Assembly (NCBI RefSeq): GCF_900141825.1
Contig: NZ_FQYQ01000006.1
Coordinates: 62,001 to 126,000, forward strand
Reading direction: 5' to 3'
Origin: Pseudobutyrivibrio xylanivorans DSM 14809
GTDB taxonomy: Bacteria > Bacillota > Clostridia > Lachnospirales > Lachnospiraceae
Length of the DNA: 64,000 nt
The first letter of the stretch is position 1, and each line of letters starts with the position of its first letter. A program made the position numbers and the translations under genes. The notes beneath the pieces are model-generated. The model saw only the letters and a program-made list of their open reading frames with translations, searched no databases and was not told the DNA's origin. Shown here piece after piece: positions 39,886 through 48,689 of the stretch.

Positions 39886-41955
39886 TTAATTTTGACTCTG
39901 GACAAATCTGCACTCGTCATTACCACAAACAAGCTTATTGCCCTTCTCAACCATGTATGTGCCACACTTTGGACATTTAACAGTTGTAGGCTTTGACCAG
40001 CTAATGAAATCACACTCTGGGTGATTAGCGCAGCCAAAGAACTTTCTGCCTTTTTGAGATTTTCTAATTACAACATCTCCACCACACTTTGGACAAGGAA
40101 CTCCTATTTTCTCCAAGAATGGTTTTGTATTACGACACTCAGGGAATCCTGGACATGCCAAGAACTTTCCATGAGGCCCAAACTTGATTACCATGTTTCT
40201 TCCGCATTCCTCACAGATAACATCAGTAACCTCATCATGAATTTCAATCTTTGCAAGCTCTTCCTCGGCAATTTTAACTGCCTTTTCCAAATCTGGATAG
40301 AAGTTTCTAACAACAGACTTCCATTCAACTGTGCCCTCTTCAACGCCGTCCAAAAGAAGCTCTAAATTTGCAGTGAACTTATCATCAACAATAATTGGGA
40401 AAGAATCAACCATAATTGAGTTAACTACTTCACCAAGCTCGGTAACGAAAAGGTTCTTAGCTTCCTTTGTAATATAATGTCTCTTTAAAAGAGTTGTAAT
40501 TGTAGGCGAATATGTACTAGGTCTACCAATTCCAAGCTCCTCTAAAGTCTTAACCAATGATGCCTCAGTAAAATGTGGCGATGGCTGGGTAAAATGCTGC
40601 TTCTCCTCAAAGCTGTCGAAGGAAAGCTTTGTTTCCTCTGTAAGCTTTGCAAGTGGGTGAGTCTTTGAATCTTCCTCATCATCCGCAGCTGTATAAATCA
40701 TCATAAAACCATCAAAGTTGATTGATGATTCAGATGCTGTAAACACCTGGTCTTTAGCTGAAACGCTAAGTGATACTGTATCATAAAGTGCATTAGCCAT
40801 CTGGCTTGCAACAAAGCGCTTCCAAACAAGCTGATACAATCTATACTGATCACGTGTAAGGCTTTCTTTTATCTCTGAAGGTATAAGTTCTATGTTTGCT
40901 GGACGAATAGCTTCGTGAGCATCCTGAACTTTACTATTGTTCTTCTTTGTATTTCCTGCTGTTTCTGATAAATATTTATCGCCATAGTTTGAAGAAATAA
41001 ATTCTTCTGCAGCTGCCTTAGCTTCATCAGAAACACGTGTAGAATCAGTACGAAGATATGTGATAAGACCAACTGTACCGTGGCCCTTTACACTAACACC
41101 TTCATAAAGCTGCTGCGCAACACTCATAGTCTTTTGAATTGAAAAATTCAAAGCCTTTGATGCTTCCTGTTGCATAGTTGATGTTGTGAAAGGAAGTGGT
41201 GCCTTCTTTTCACGAGTACCTCTCTTAATTGAAGCAATTTTAAAATCTGCTCCATTAAGCTCTGCCATTATCTTATCAAGGCTTTCCTTATCGGAAATAT
41301 CCTTCTTTCCAGACTTGTCACCATAATACTTGGCAACAATAGGCTTCTTAGAACCTGGTGTATTTAAAAGTACATCAAGTGTGTAATATTCCTGAGGAAT
41401 AAATTGTTCGATTTCTTTTTCTCTGTCGCAGATAATTCTAAGAGCAACAGACTGAACACGTCCAGCAGAGAGACCTCTTTTAACCTTGGCCCAAAGAAGT
41501 GGCGAGATTTCATAACCTACCATTCTGTCAAGCATACGACGTGCCTGCTGTGCATCAACCAAATCCATGTCAATCTCTCGAGGATTCTTAAGTGAATTTT
41601 TGACAGCAGTCTTTGTAATTTCATTAAAGGTAATACGATATACCTTCTTGTCCTGTAAATTGAGTGCGTGAGTAAGATGCCAAGAGATAGCTTCCCCCTC
41701 ACGGTCGGGATCAGTTGCGAGAAATATTTTGTCTGCCTTCTTCACTTCTTTACGAAGTGCTGCAAGTAACTCGCCCTTTCCTCTAATTGTTATATATTTA
41801 GGTTCAAAATCATTTTCAGGATCAAATCCCAGCTGAGACTTTGGCATATCCCTAACATGTCCCTGAGAAGCCATTACCTCATAATTGCTTCCTAAAAACT
41901 TCTTAATGGTATGCACCTTTGCTGGCGACTCTACGATAACCAGATTTTTTGCCAT
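39886..41955 (-). CDS. topA: DNA topoisomerase I
   Basis: TopA relaxes negative supercoils by single-strand cleavage. The N-terminal TOPRIM domain is NLVIVESPAKVHTIKKFLG with the acidic TDPDREGEAISWHL. The active Tyr is in VGLITYLRTDSTRVSD (about residue 300). Three zinc-finger repeats end the protein, each with four cysteines (CEECGR...CPGFPEC, CPKCGG...CANHPEC, CPKCGT...CGNDEC). Length 689 is standard for Firmicutes. It lies between dprA and codY. Confidence 0.97.
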   Translation of the reverse strand: MAKNLVIVESPAKVHTIKKFLGSNYEVMASQGHVRDMPKSQLGFDPENDFEPKYITIRGKGELLAALRKEVKKADKIFLATDPDREGEAISWHLTHALNLQDKKVYRITFNEITKTAVKNSLKNPREIDMDLVDAQQARRMLDRMVGYEISPLLWAKVKRGLSAGRVQSVALRIICDREKEIEQFIPQEYYTLDVLLNTPGSKKPIVAKYYGDKSGKKDISDKESLDKIMAELNGADFKIASIKRGTREKKAPLPFTTSTMQQEASKALNFSIQKTMSVAQQLYEGVSVKGHGTVGLITYLRTDSTRVSDEAKAAAEEFISSNYGDKYLSETAGNTKKNNSKVQDAHEAIRPANIELIPSEIKESLTRDQYRLYQLVWKRFVASQMANALYDTVSLSVSAKDQVFTASESSINFDGFMMIYTAADDEEDSKTHPLAKLTEETKLSFDSFEEKQHFTQPSPHFTEASLVKTLEELGIGRPSTYSPTITTLLKRHYITKEAKNLFVTELGEVVNSIMVDSFPIIVDDKFTANLELLLDGVEEGTVEWKSVVRNFYPDLEKAVKIAEEELAKIEIHDEVTDVICEECGRNMVIKFGPHGKFLACPGFPECRNTKPFLEKIGVPCPKCGGDVVIRKSQKGRKFFGCANHPECDFISWSKPTTVKCPKCGTYMVEKGNKLVCGNDECRFVQSQN

Positions 41956-42011
41956 AGAAACTCCATCTCCATATTCTAGTTTCGCTTCAAAATTATATTG
42001 AAACGTTACTC

Positions 42012-42040
42012 ACTATACAACATTAAATTTCTATTTTCAA
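42012..42040 (-). promoter_or_regulatory. Sigma-A promoter of topA
   Basis: Minus strand: -35 TTGAAA (42035-42040), 17-base spacer, -10 TATAGT (42012-42017). It lies in the 143-base gap after dprA. The leader is about 50 bases. I see no terminator between dprA and topA. Confidence 0.8.
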
Positions 42041-42098
42041 GAAAAACTTTAATTATTGACAGAACATTCAAATCTTCATTACAAAAACCGATACCAAA

Positions 42099-43196
42099 TT
42101 AACTTTGTTTTATATAATTATTTTTGAAGGCCTCCGCCAACAATCCCATACGCTCCAAGGTAAGTACATTGGCCAAAAGCTCCAGATAGTCCATTCCAGA
42201 TTCTTCCAATACCGTAGACAAATTCTTAGGGTATAAATCAAAATAATTATATATTTTAAGTAACTCAGGCTCTAAATTTTTTACGCCATTAATTTTTTTC
42301 TTTTTGCTATGTATTGTCATTTTGCCATGAGACTCAGAAAGCTCGCTTACAAACTGATTAATATCCCATATAACTCCTGCACCTTGTGAAATCAATTTAT
42401 TACATCCAGATGATAAGGAATCTCCCACACGACCAGGAATAACATAAATATCTTTTCCCTGTTCCAATGCAAAATCTGCGGTAATCAAAGAACCGGACTT
42501 TTCTCGCGCTTCTACAACAATCACAATGTCCGATAAAGCAGAAACAATTCGATTTCGCCTAGGAAAATTCATAGCCACAGGATTTGTACCAAGCTGATAT
42601 TCAGATATAATTGCACCATTTTTTGATATTTCTTCATATAATAAATGGTTCTCAGGAGGGTAAATAACATCACAGCCGCATCCAAGCACTGCAACAGTTT
42701 TTCCTCCCGCATTAAGACAGCCCTTATGGCCATACGAATCCACCCCTCTGGCCATCCCACTGATTACAGTAAAACCTTCTGCTCCAAGAGCCTGACCTAA
42801 TTCTTCAGCCATCTTTTTGCCATATGCACTACATCTTCGTGCACCTACAATTGACACACAATTACTAAAATCAGGCAAGTCTCCTAAATAATAAAATCCG
42901 TATGGAGTATCATAAATATTTCTAAGCTTTTCCGGATAATCTCTGCCTTCTACAGTAGAAAAAGAAAATGGAGTTCGGGTAAATTTTTCATATTCCATAT
43001 CCAAATCAAATTTAGATCTATTTGCTATGAATCTGTCAATTGCCTTCTCTTCTAACAATCCACTACCAAGCAAAGCACGTTTACTGGCCGTGTATAAATT
43101 ATATGCATCATAAAAATAATCTATAAGCTTAACCTTTTTACTATATGAAATATCCTCATTGGAAAGGAACCAGTGCTGATATACTATCTCATTCAT
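42099..43196 (-). CDS. dprA: DNA-processing protein DprA (Smf)
   Basis: DprA loads RecA on incoming single-stranded DNA in natural transformation. The Rossmann-like core has VSIVGARRCSAYGKKMAEEL, GFTVISGMARGVDSYGHKGC and VAVLGCGCDVIYPPENHLLY. The C-terminal winged helix is short. I start at the ATG at 43196 with GGGAGGAGGG upstream; it lies 1 base after the comM stop. Length 365. The order comM-dprA-topA is common in Firmicutes. Competence itself is not shown here; the gene is also kept in non-competent species. Confidence 0.95.
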   Translation of the reverse strand: MNEIVYQHWFLSNEDISYSKKVKLIDYFYDAYNLYTASKRALLGSGLLEEKAIDRFIANRSKFDLDMEYEKFTRTPFSFSTVEGRDYPEKLRNIYDTPYGFYYLGDLPDFSNCVSIVGARRCSAYGKKMAEELGQALGAEGFTVISGMARGVDSYGHKGCLNAGGKTVAVLGCGCDVIYPPENHLLYEEISKNGAIISEYQLGTNPVAMNFPRRNRIVSALSDIVIVVEAREKSGSLITADFALEQGKDIYVIPGRVGDSLSSGCNKLISQGAGVIWDINQFVSELSESHGKMTIHSKKKKINGVKNLEPELLKIYNYFDLYPKNLSTVLEESGMDYLELLANVLTLERMGLLAEAFKNNYIKQS

Positions 43197-43197
43197 G

Positions 43198-44727
43198 CTA
43201 TCCCTCCTCCCAATATTTCTTTTCCAAACCACGATATAAAATCGCTTCCTGTAAATGAATTAATCCAATATCGGCACATCCCGCCATATCTGCTATTGTT
43301 CTGGCTACTTTTAAAACCTTGTGATATGTCCTTGCTGTCAAAGAATACTTTTCATACATGTCTTCCATGTAATTCAATTCCTCTTCCCCTAAAGGACAAA
43401 ATTTTTCTATTAAATTGCTGGGAATCTGGCTATTGTATCTAAATCCATAATCACTATATCTTTGGCGCTGTATTTCATGAGCTTTTATTACTCTGACTCT
43501 TATGTCAGCTGAAGACTCATTATTCTGCTTTTTATTGAGCATTCCAAAATTCAACGTAGGGGCCTCAGCACAAATATCTATTCTATCTAACAGAGGCTGA
43601 GAAATTTTATTTAAATAACGCTGTATAGACAGTCTTGTACAATGGCATTTATTTAAATCCGGATAATAGCCACATGAACAGGGATTCATAGCTGCTACCA
43701 GCACAAAATCTGCCGGAAAAGTGAAGCTTCCCTGTGCTCTGGCAATATTAACCCTCTTATCCTCTAATGGCTGTCTTAGAATTTCGAGGGTACTCTTGCT
43801 AAACTCTGTAAGCTCATCCAAAAACAGCACTCCACCATGGGCGAGTGATATCTCTCCAGGCTTTGGAATATGACCTCCGCCCACCAATCCTTGTGCAGAA
43901 ATTGTATGATGTGGGCTTCTAAATGGCCTGTTTGTAATGAGACCCATTCGTTCATCAAACATGCCTGAAACAGAATAGATTTTTGATAACTCCATCTGCT
44001 CATCAGAATCCATAGGAGGTAAGATTGATGGAATACACTTTGAAATCATTGATTTTCCGGCTCCTGGAGGACCAACCATAAGTAAATTGTGCATTCCTGA
44101 AATAGCAACCTCACATGCACGCCTCAGAGCCTGCTGTCCATTAATCATTGAAAAATCATAAGCTTCCTCTTTCACTTTGCTGGGAATATCAATGCTTAGA
44201 TTATTCATTTCAAAACGTCCCTGGTTTAATAAATCAATAACATCTTTTAGCTGACTTACACCAATTGTGATGATATCTGGAACCAGTCTTGCTTCCATTA
44301 AATTGTCTTCAGGAACGATAACAACATCTATATTATTCTTTTTCGCTTCTATCACCATGGATAACACACCGTTTACCGGCTGAATTTTGCCGTCTAAGGC
44401 TATTTCTCCACACACGCATACATTTTCCAGGCCATCACAGTTAATTATGCCTATAGCCGATAAAATAGCCACAGCGATAGGTAAATCAAATCCTGCTCCG
44501 GTTTTTCTAATACTTGCTGGGGATAAATTAACGGTGATTCGCTTAATAGGAAGTGCATAGCCTTCATTTTTAAGAGCCGCTCTAACACGCTCTCTAGCTT
44601 CTTTCACCTCTGATGAAAGGTATCCAACCATATCAAACATAGGCATACCTTCAGATATATCTGCTTCTACAGATATAATTTTTGAATCGATACCATAAAT
44701 GGTAGCGGTTTTAACAATACTATACAA
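43198..44727 (-). CDS. comM: ComM/YifB-family AAA+ ATPase (Mg-chelatase-like)
   Basis: ComM-type hexameric helicases promote branch migration of donor DNA during transformation. The N-terminal domain (about 1-170) has the ribosomal S5-like fold (INLSPASIRKTGAGFDLPIA). The AAA+ core has Walker A MVGPPGAGKSMISKCIPSIL, Walker B VLFLDELTEFSKSTLEILRQ, and a MNPCSCGYYPD motif. Length 509. The start is TTG at 44727 with CAGGAG upstream. It pairs with dprA. Confidence 0.93.
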   Translation of the reverse strand: MYSIVKTATIYGIDSKIISVEADISEGMPMFDMVGYLSSEVKEARERVRAALKNEGYALPIKRITVNLSPASIRKTGAGFDLPIAVAILSAIGIINCDGLENVCVCGEIALDGKIQPVNGVLSMVIEAKKNNIDVVIVPEDNLMEARLVPDIITIGVSQLKDVIDLLNQGRFEMNNLSIDIPSKVKEEAYDFSMINGQQALRRACEVAISGMHNLLMVGPPGAGKSMISKCIPSILPPMDSDEQMELSKIYSVSGMFDERMGLITNRPFRSPHHTISAQGLVGGGHIPKPGEISLAHGGVLFLDELTEFSKSTLEILRQPLEDKRVNIARAQGSFTFPADFVLVAAMNPCSCGYYPDLNKCHCTRLSIQRYLNKISQPLLDRIDICAEAPTLNFGMLNKKQNNESSADIRVRVIKAHEIQRQRYSDYGFRYNSQIPSNLIEKFCPLGEEELNYMEDMYEKYSLTARTYHKVLKVARTIADMAGCADIGLIHLQEAILYRGLEKKYWEEG

Positions 44728-44756
44728 TTAATCTCCTGTGGGATTATGTTTAGATG

Positions 44757-44800
44757 TAAAGAAAAAAAGACAGGAGTTATAATAACACACTCCTATCTTT
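44757..44800 (-). terminator. Terminator after trpS
   Basis: A 12-base-pair stem with one G-U pair (44766-44777 with 44789-44800) is followed on the minus strand by TTTTCTTT. It lies about 20 bases after the trpS stop. The comM ribosome binding site follows at once, so comM's promoter is not obvious. Confidence 0.85.
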
Positions 44801-44819
44801 AAATCAATTAACTTTATAA

Positions 44820-45827
44820 CTATCTAATTCTTTCTGTTAGACCAAGCTTCTTGTGAACCTTGCGTAATGTCTTGTTAGCGAAATAAGATGCCTTCTCAGC
44901 GTTTTCCTTAATGCACTCATCGATGAAAGTCTTATCCTTCTCAAGTTCTGCGCAACGCTGGTGGAATGGATCCAACATATCAGCTACTGACTCACCAACC
45001 GCAAGCTTGAAGTCTCCATAGCCCTTGCCATCAAACTCTTTTGCGATTTCATCCATGGACTTTCCTGTAACAACACCGTAAATCTCCATAAGGTTTGATA
45101 CACCAGGCTTGTTCTCAGTATCATAACGAACCTCAGCATCAGAATCTGTAACCGCCTTTTTAAACTTACGGATAATAGTGTCTCTGTCATCAACAAGATA
45201 AATTGTAGCATTAGTATTCTCATCAGACTTAGACATCTTCTTTGTAGGCTCAGCAAGTGACATAATTCTTGCTCCAGTCTTAGGGAAATATCCCTCTGGA
45301 ATAGTGAATACATCACCATAGATGTTGTTAAAACGCTCAGCTACGTCACGGCAAATCTCAAGATGCTGCTTCTGATCTGCTCCAATTGGCACAAGATCAG
45401 ACTGATATAAAAGAATATCAGCAGCCATGAGGGCTGGGTATGTAAATAAACCTGCATTGATATTATCAGCATGTTTAGCAGATTTGTCCTTGAACTGGGT
45501 CATACGGTTAAGCTCACCCATGTATGTGAAACAATCTAAAACCCATCCAAGTTCAGCGTGTGCTGGCACATGTGACTGAAAGTAGATGCAGTTCTTCTTT
45601 GGATCAAGACCAGCTGCTACATACTGTGTGTAGATACGTCTCGCATTCTGTCTAAACTCTGTAGGATTCTGTCTAACTGTGAGGGAATGTAAATCCATTA
45701 CACCAAAGAAGCAATCATACTCCTCATGTAAATTAACCCAATTCTTAAGTGCTCCAATATAGTTTCCAATGGTAAGCTTACCTGTGGCCTGCATACCTGA
45801 ATATAATACTTTTCTTTCTTTTTCCAT
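44820..45827 (-). CDS. trpS: Tryptophanyl-tRNA synthetase
   Basis: This class I synthetase charges tRNA-Trp. The HIGH-like motif is SGMQATGKLTIGNYIGALKN and the KMSKS loop is EPTKKMSKSDENTNATIYLV. The motif LTYPALMAADILLYQSDLV-like segment (FTYPALMAADILLYQSDLVP) binds Trp. Length 335 is normal. A clear terminator follows. No T-box-like leader is visible because the gene lies 15 bases after its upstream neighbour. Confidence 0.97.
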   Translation of the reverse strand: MEKERKVLYSGMQATGKLTIGNYIGALKNWVNLHEEYDCFFGVMDLHSLTVRQNPTEFRQNARRIYTQYVAAGLDPKKNCIYFQSHVPAHAELGWVLDCFTYMGELNRMTQFKDKSAKHADNINAGLFTYPALMAADILLYQSDLVPIGADQKQHLEICRDVAERFNNIYGDVFTIPEGYFPKTGARIMSLAEPTKKMSKSDENTNATIYLVDDRDTIIRKFKKAVTDSDAEVRYDTENKPGVSNLMEIYGVVTGKSMDEIAKEFDGKGYGDFKLAVGESVADMLDPFHQRCAELEKDKTFIDECIKENAEKASYFANKTLRKVHKKLGLTERIR

Positions 45828-45842
45828 AATTATGTCTCCGAT

Positions 45843-46379
45843 TTATTTTTTATTCTTTAAAATCTCTCTTCTTATGTAGTCATTTGTAGCTTCCTCACCA
45901 TACTCCGCAAGATGTGTAAGTAGCTTTTCCAAAAGATTTGCAGTGTTTACGTGCATCATGTATTTGCCCTTACCCTTTTCAAAGTATTCAAGAGCACTTC
46001 TATCAGTATATGCATCTTTCTGATAATTCTTGCATGCTGCAACTCTGTCGCAATACATTTCTACTACATAATTGACTGGCATTTCCATTCCTGTCATGCC
46101 ATGATGTTCATCTAAACCATAATCTATCCAATATTCAAAGTGGTGTTTGTTACGTCCTTTGTGATGAAGCCATGCAAGCGATACACCTGTATCCTCTCTT
46201 TCTGCATTATTAGGACTCTTATCACCCTGATAATACTTAGCGCCAACAGAAAATTCTGTCCATGAATATTTGGAAAGATCGTGTAGAAGCCCCTGCTTGT
46301 ACAAGCCTACAGCAAAGCACCCCTTCATAACTAAATGTCTGTGATGAGTAATTGTTTTAAAATGTTCCCACGCCTTCAT
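45843..46379 (-). CDS. DUF5662-family protein, probable HD-like metal protein
   Basis: This 178-residue protein is rich in His. It has HFKTITHHRHLVMKGC, then GLLHDLSKYSWTEF (an HD pair), LAWLHHKGRNKHHFEYW and YVVEMYCDRVAACKNY, a spacing that resembles HD-domain phosphohydrolases. The family name is by pattern recognition. It lies between the degenerate GH13 gene and trpS in one direction with 15-base gaps. The substrate is unknown. Confidence 0.8.
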   Translation of the reverse strand: MKAWEHFKTITHHRHLVMKGCFAVGLYKQGLLHDLSKYSWTEFSVGAKYYQGDKSPNNAEREDTGVSLAWLHHKGRNKHHFEYWIDYGLDEHHGMTGMEMPVNYVVEMYCDRVAACKNYQKDAYTDRSALEYFEKGKGKYMMHVNTANLLEKLLTHLAEYGEEATNDYIRREILKNKK

Positions 46380-46394
46380 GAAAAACTCCTAGCT

Positions 46395-48248
46395 TTATTT
46401 CTTTTCTGGTTTAATTCCAACAAGTACAGAAATGGAATTACCAGGTACATTTATTGATTGCTGATCATGAATTGGCTTAGGCGAAAAATCACTCTTATCA
46501 TCAAACTCGGCTGTGTTAAAGCAAAGACGCCATCGCTTTCCAGGCGCTAAAAGTGGCAATGCCATATCCACACTGTCATAATGGAAGTTGTAACAAACAA
46601 AAACATCTTCCTTTTCATTAGCATAAGCGCCATTATAAAGAACACCCAATGCCTTCTGTTCTTCTCCGATACTCATCATCCAAGGTTCTGAACCATGGAA
46701 CGACATATCAGGAAGCCCAAGATGTTTGTAATCGTTCATATAGAACGGAGTCTCTCCTCTGAGACACTTGTGATGTTTTCTAAAGGCAATAAGCTCCATA
46801 ACAAACTTCTGTAATGTATTCTTGGATTTATTTTTGGCAAACATAGTGTAACCAATCTTGTTATCCTGACAATATGGATTATTATTACCCTCATGTGTAG
46901 CCGCCATCTCATCTGCAGCAACTATAAGTGGAACACTCTGAGACATGAAAAGAGCTGTAAATGCATTTCTCATTTCTCTAAAGCGGTTTGAATTAATTAT
47001 TTTATTTGTTGTCTTTCCTTCTATACCATAGTTGAAGGAATAATTGTTATTTGTACCGTCACGATTATCTTCACCGTTTTCCTGGTTATGTTTTTCTCCG
47101 TAAGAATATGAATCCCAAAGGGAAAAACCATTTACATTAGCCATGTAATTTACAAAACCATAAGAACCATTTTGTCTACGCATATGATTTGCAAACTGAA
47201 CCATGCTACCATTCATGTGATTCTGGATCTGACGTGTAACATTCATGAATGAATCATTATAGATAAATAAATGTTTCTTTCCAGACTCCTGGCAAAGAAT
47301 CTCCTCTGGAATAAATTCATAGAAAATCTTGGTGTCAGCCAGGAATGGTTCTGCCGCAATACGCTCAATTGGAGCATTGCAGCCAACAATATGAAATCCA
47401 TCTATATGGAAATATTTAACATAATATTTTAAGCATTCTATGTATAGTTCTGAACTAACCTCTGTGGCAAATGAGAACTCCATAATAGCCTCGAATCCAT
47501 TAGCATGTAACGTACTAACAAGATTTCGCATAGATTCGCATACATTATTAGCACCGCCAAAATACGAAGCCTTAGGTGCAAAGTAATTAGCTAGACCAAA
47601 GCCCCAGTAATTAATCTTTCCTGTGTACTCTAATGCCTCGGTAATTCTGCCCTTAGGAGATATAACAGCTTTTGTCTCCAAAAACAACTCCTCAAAATCA
47701 TACAGAGGCATAAGCTCAATACTGGTAACTCCAAGTTTCTTCAGATAAGAAAGCTTTGAAGTAAGACCTTTATATGTGCCGATTTTAGCTTCTGACATAT
47801 TAAAACCAGCTGTAAAGCCTCTTAAATGAAGCTTGTATAAAACCATATCTGTAGGAGCTATCTGAACTTTAGTATCCTTCCAGTCCTTATCAATACGTGA
47901 AATACCTGAATATACTTTAAACTGGTGCTTCTCTCTAGCAGCAACATCTGCCCATTTATCACGACCTACAACAGCTGTAGCATAAGGGTCTACATAAACC
48001 TTACGATCTTCTTTGATGAGATAGCAAATCTCATCTGGATTGATGCCTGAAACTAAAACAGAGTAAACCGCTCCAACAGAATAATCCTTTGAAAGCTCTA
48101 TTAAATGTAATTGTTTGAATGTGGATTTATCGAATAAAATGATGGAGATTTTCTCGGCAGCAGGCTTCACAGCAAATGTGAAGGTAACTGCATCTCTTCC
48201 ACTAATTCGTGGACCATATTCCCCAAAATCTCCTCTTGAAATGTTCAT
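46395..48248 (-). CDS. Isoamylase/GlgX-like GH13 protein with lost catalytic residues
   Basis: Residues 1-110 form a CBM48-like beta domain, followed by a GH13 barrel of GlgX/isoamylase type (GFTLxD-like block at 374-380, ENGEDNRDGTNNNYSFNYG at 390-408, NNNPYCQDNKIGY at 455-467). The catalytic positions are changed: conserved region I reads EFSFAT instead of DVVxNH (257-262); region II reads DGFHIVGC, with the Arg replaced by His286 and the nucleophile Asp by Val288; region IV reads NVNGF instead of AHDGF (371-375). Glu311 may be the old acid. So hydrolysis is unlikely; glycan binding or a scaffold role is more plausible. Length 617. Confidence 0.85.
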   Translation of the reverse strand: MNISRGDFGEYGPRISGRDAVTFTFAVKPAAEKISIILFDKSTFKQLHLIELSKDYSVGAVYSVLVSGINPDEICYLIKEDRKVYVDPYATAVVGRDKWADVAAREKHQFKVYSGISRIDKDWKDTKVQIAPTDMVLYKLHLRGFTAGFNMSEAKIGTYKGLTSKLSYLKKLGVTSIELMPLYDFEELFLETKAVISPKGRITEALEYTGKINYWGFGLANYFAPKASYFGGANNVCESMRNLVSTLHANGFEAIMEFSFATEVSSELYIECLKYYVKYFHIDGFHIVGCNAPIERIAAEPFLADTKIFYEFIPEEILCQESGKKHLFIYNDSFMNVTRQIQNHMNGSMVQFANHMRRQNGSYGFVNYMANVNGFSLWDSYSYGEKHNQENGEDNRDGTNNNYSFNYGIEGKTTNKIINSNRFREMRNAFTALFMSQSVPLIVAADEMAATHEGNNNPYCQDNKIGYTMFAKNKSKNTLQKFVMELIAFRKHHKCLRGETPFYMNDYKHLGLPDMSFHGSEPWMMSIGEEQKALGVLYNGAYANEKEDVFVCYNFHYDSVDMALPLLAPGKRWRLCFNTAEFDDKSDFSPKPIHDQQSINVPGNSISVLVGIKPEKK

Positions 48249-48270
48249 AATAAGCCCCGTTTTCTCACGC

Positions 48271-48298
48271 TTTGTAGAATAAATGACGAAAATATCAA
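48271..48298 (-). promoter_or_regulatory. Candidate promoter of the GH13-like gene
   Basis: Minus strand: -35 TTGATA (48293-48298), 16-base spacer, -10 TACAAA (48271-48276). It overlaps the upstream side of the divergent promoter for the DUF1292 gene. The -10 match is modest. Confidence 0.4.
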
Positions 48299-48306
48299 AA
48301 AATCAC

Positions 48307-48335
48307 TAGACATCGCCATTGATGAATTATATCAT
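48307..48335 (+). promoter_or_regulatory. Candidate promoter of the DUF1292 gene
   Basis: Plus strand: -35 TAGACA (48307-48312), 17-base spacer, -10 TATCAT (48330-48335). It leaves a leader of about 37 bases. The -35 is identical to that of the motA promoter. Confidence 0.6.
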
Positions 48336-48378
48336 AAGGACAGTTCTTAAACAAATATTATCTTTAAAGGAGTATAGA

Positions 48379-48687
48379 ATGGACGAGAATCAGGTTTTCC
48401 CAGTCGATAATGAGGATGATGATGTAGTAGTTACTTTGAATTTAGATGACGGTTCAGAGGTTACATGTGAAATCCTTACAATATTTGATGTAAATGATCA
48501 GGACTATATCGTATTGCTTCCACTCGATAAGAACGGTGAGCCAAATGAGGACGGAGAAGTATTCATCTATCGCTATTTCGAAGATGAGACAGGTGCTCCA
48601 TCCCTTGACAACATCGAGTCTGATGAAGAATATGAGGCAGTATCTAAGCGTTTTGATGAAATCTGCGATGAAGATTTCGGAGAATAA
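48379..48687 (+). CDS. DUF1292-family acidic protein
   Basis: This 102-residue, very acidic protein begins MDENQVFPVDNEDDDVVVTL, continues CEILTIFDVNDQDYIVLLPL and ends DEEYEAVSKRFDEICDEDF; this is the DUF1292 family (YrzB). No function is established. I start at 48379 because AAAGGAG lies 6 bases upstream; a longer frame from 48319 is unsupported. It is one of only three plus-strand genes here and converges on the helicase gene, separated by 2 bases at the stop codons. Confidence 0.92.
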   Translation: MDENQVFPVDNEDDDVVVTLNLDDGSEVTCEILTIFDVNDQDYIVLLPLDKNGEPNEDGEVFIYRYFEDETGAPSLDNIESDEEYEAVSKRFDEICDEDFGE

Positions 48688-48689
48688 TT

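Noticed and set aside
41740-41770. Text resembling the fliE-fliF hairpins (CACTTCTTTACGAAGTG)
   Set aside because: It lies inside topA coding sequence in a conserved TOPRIM segment; the short inverted repeat is explained by codons.
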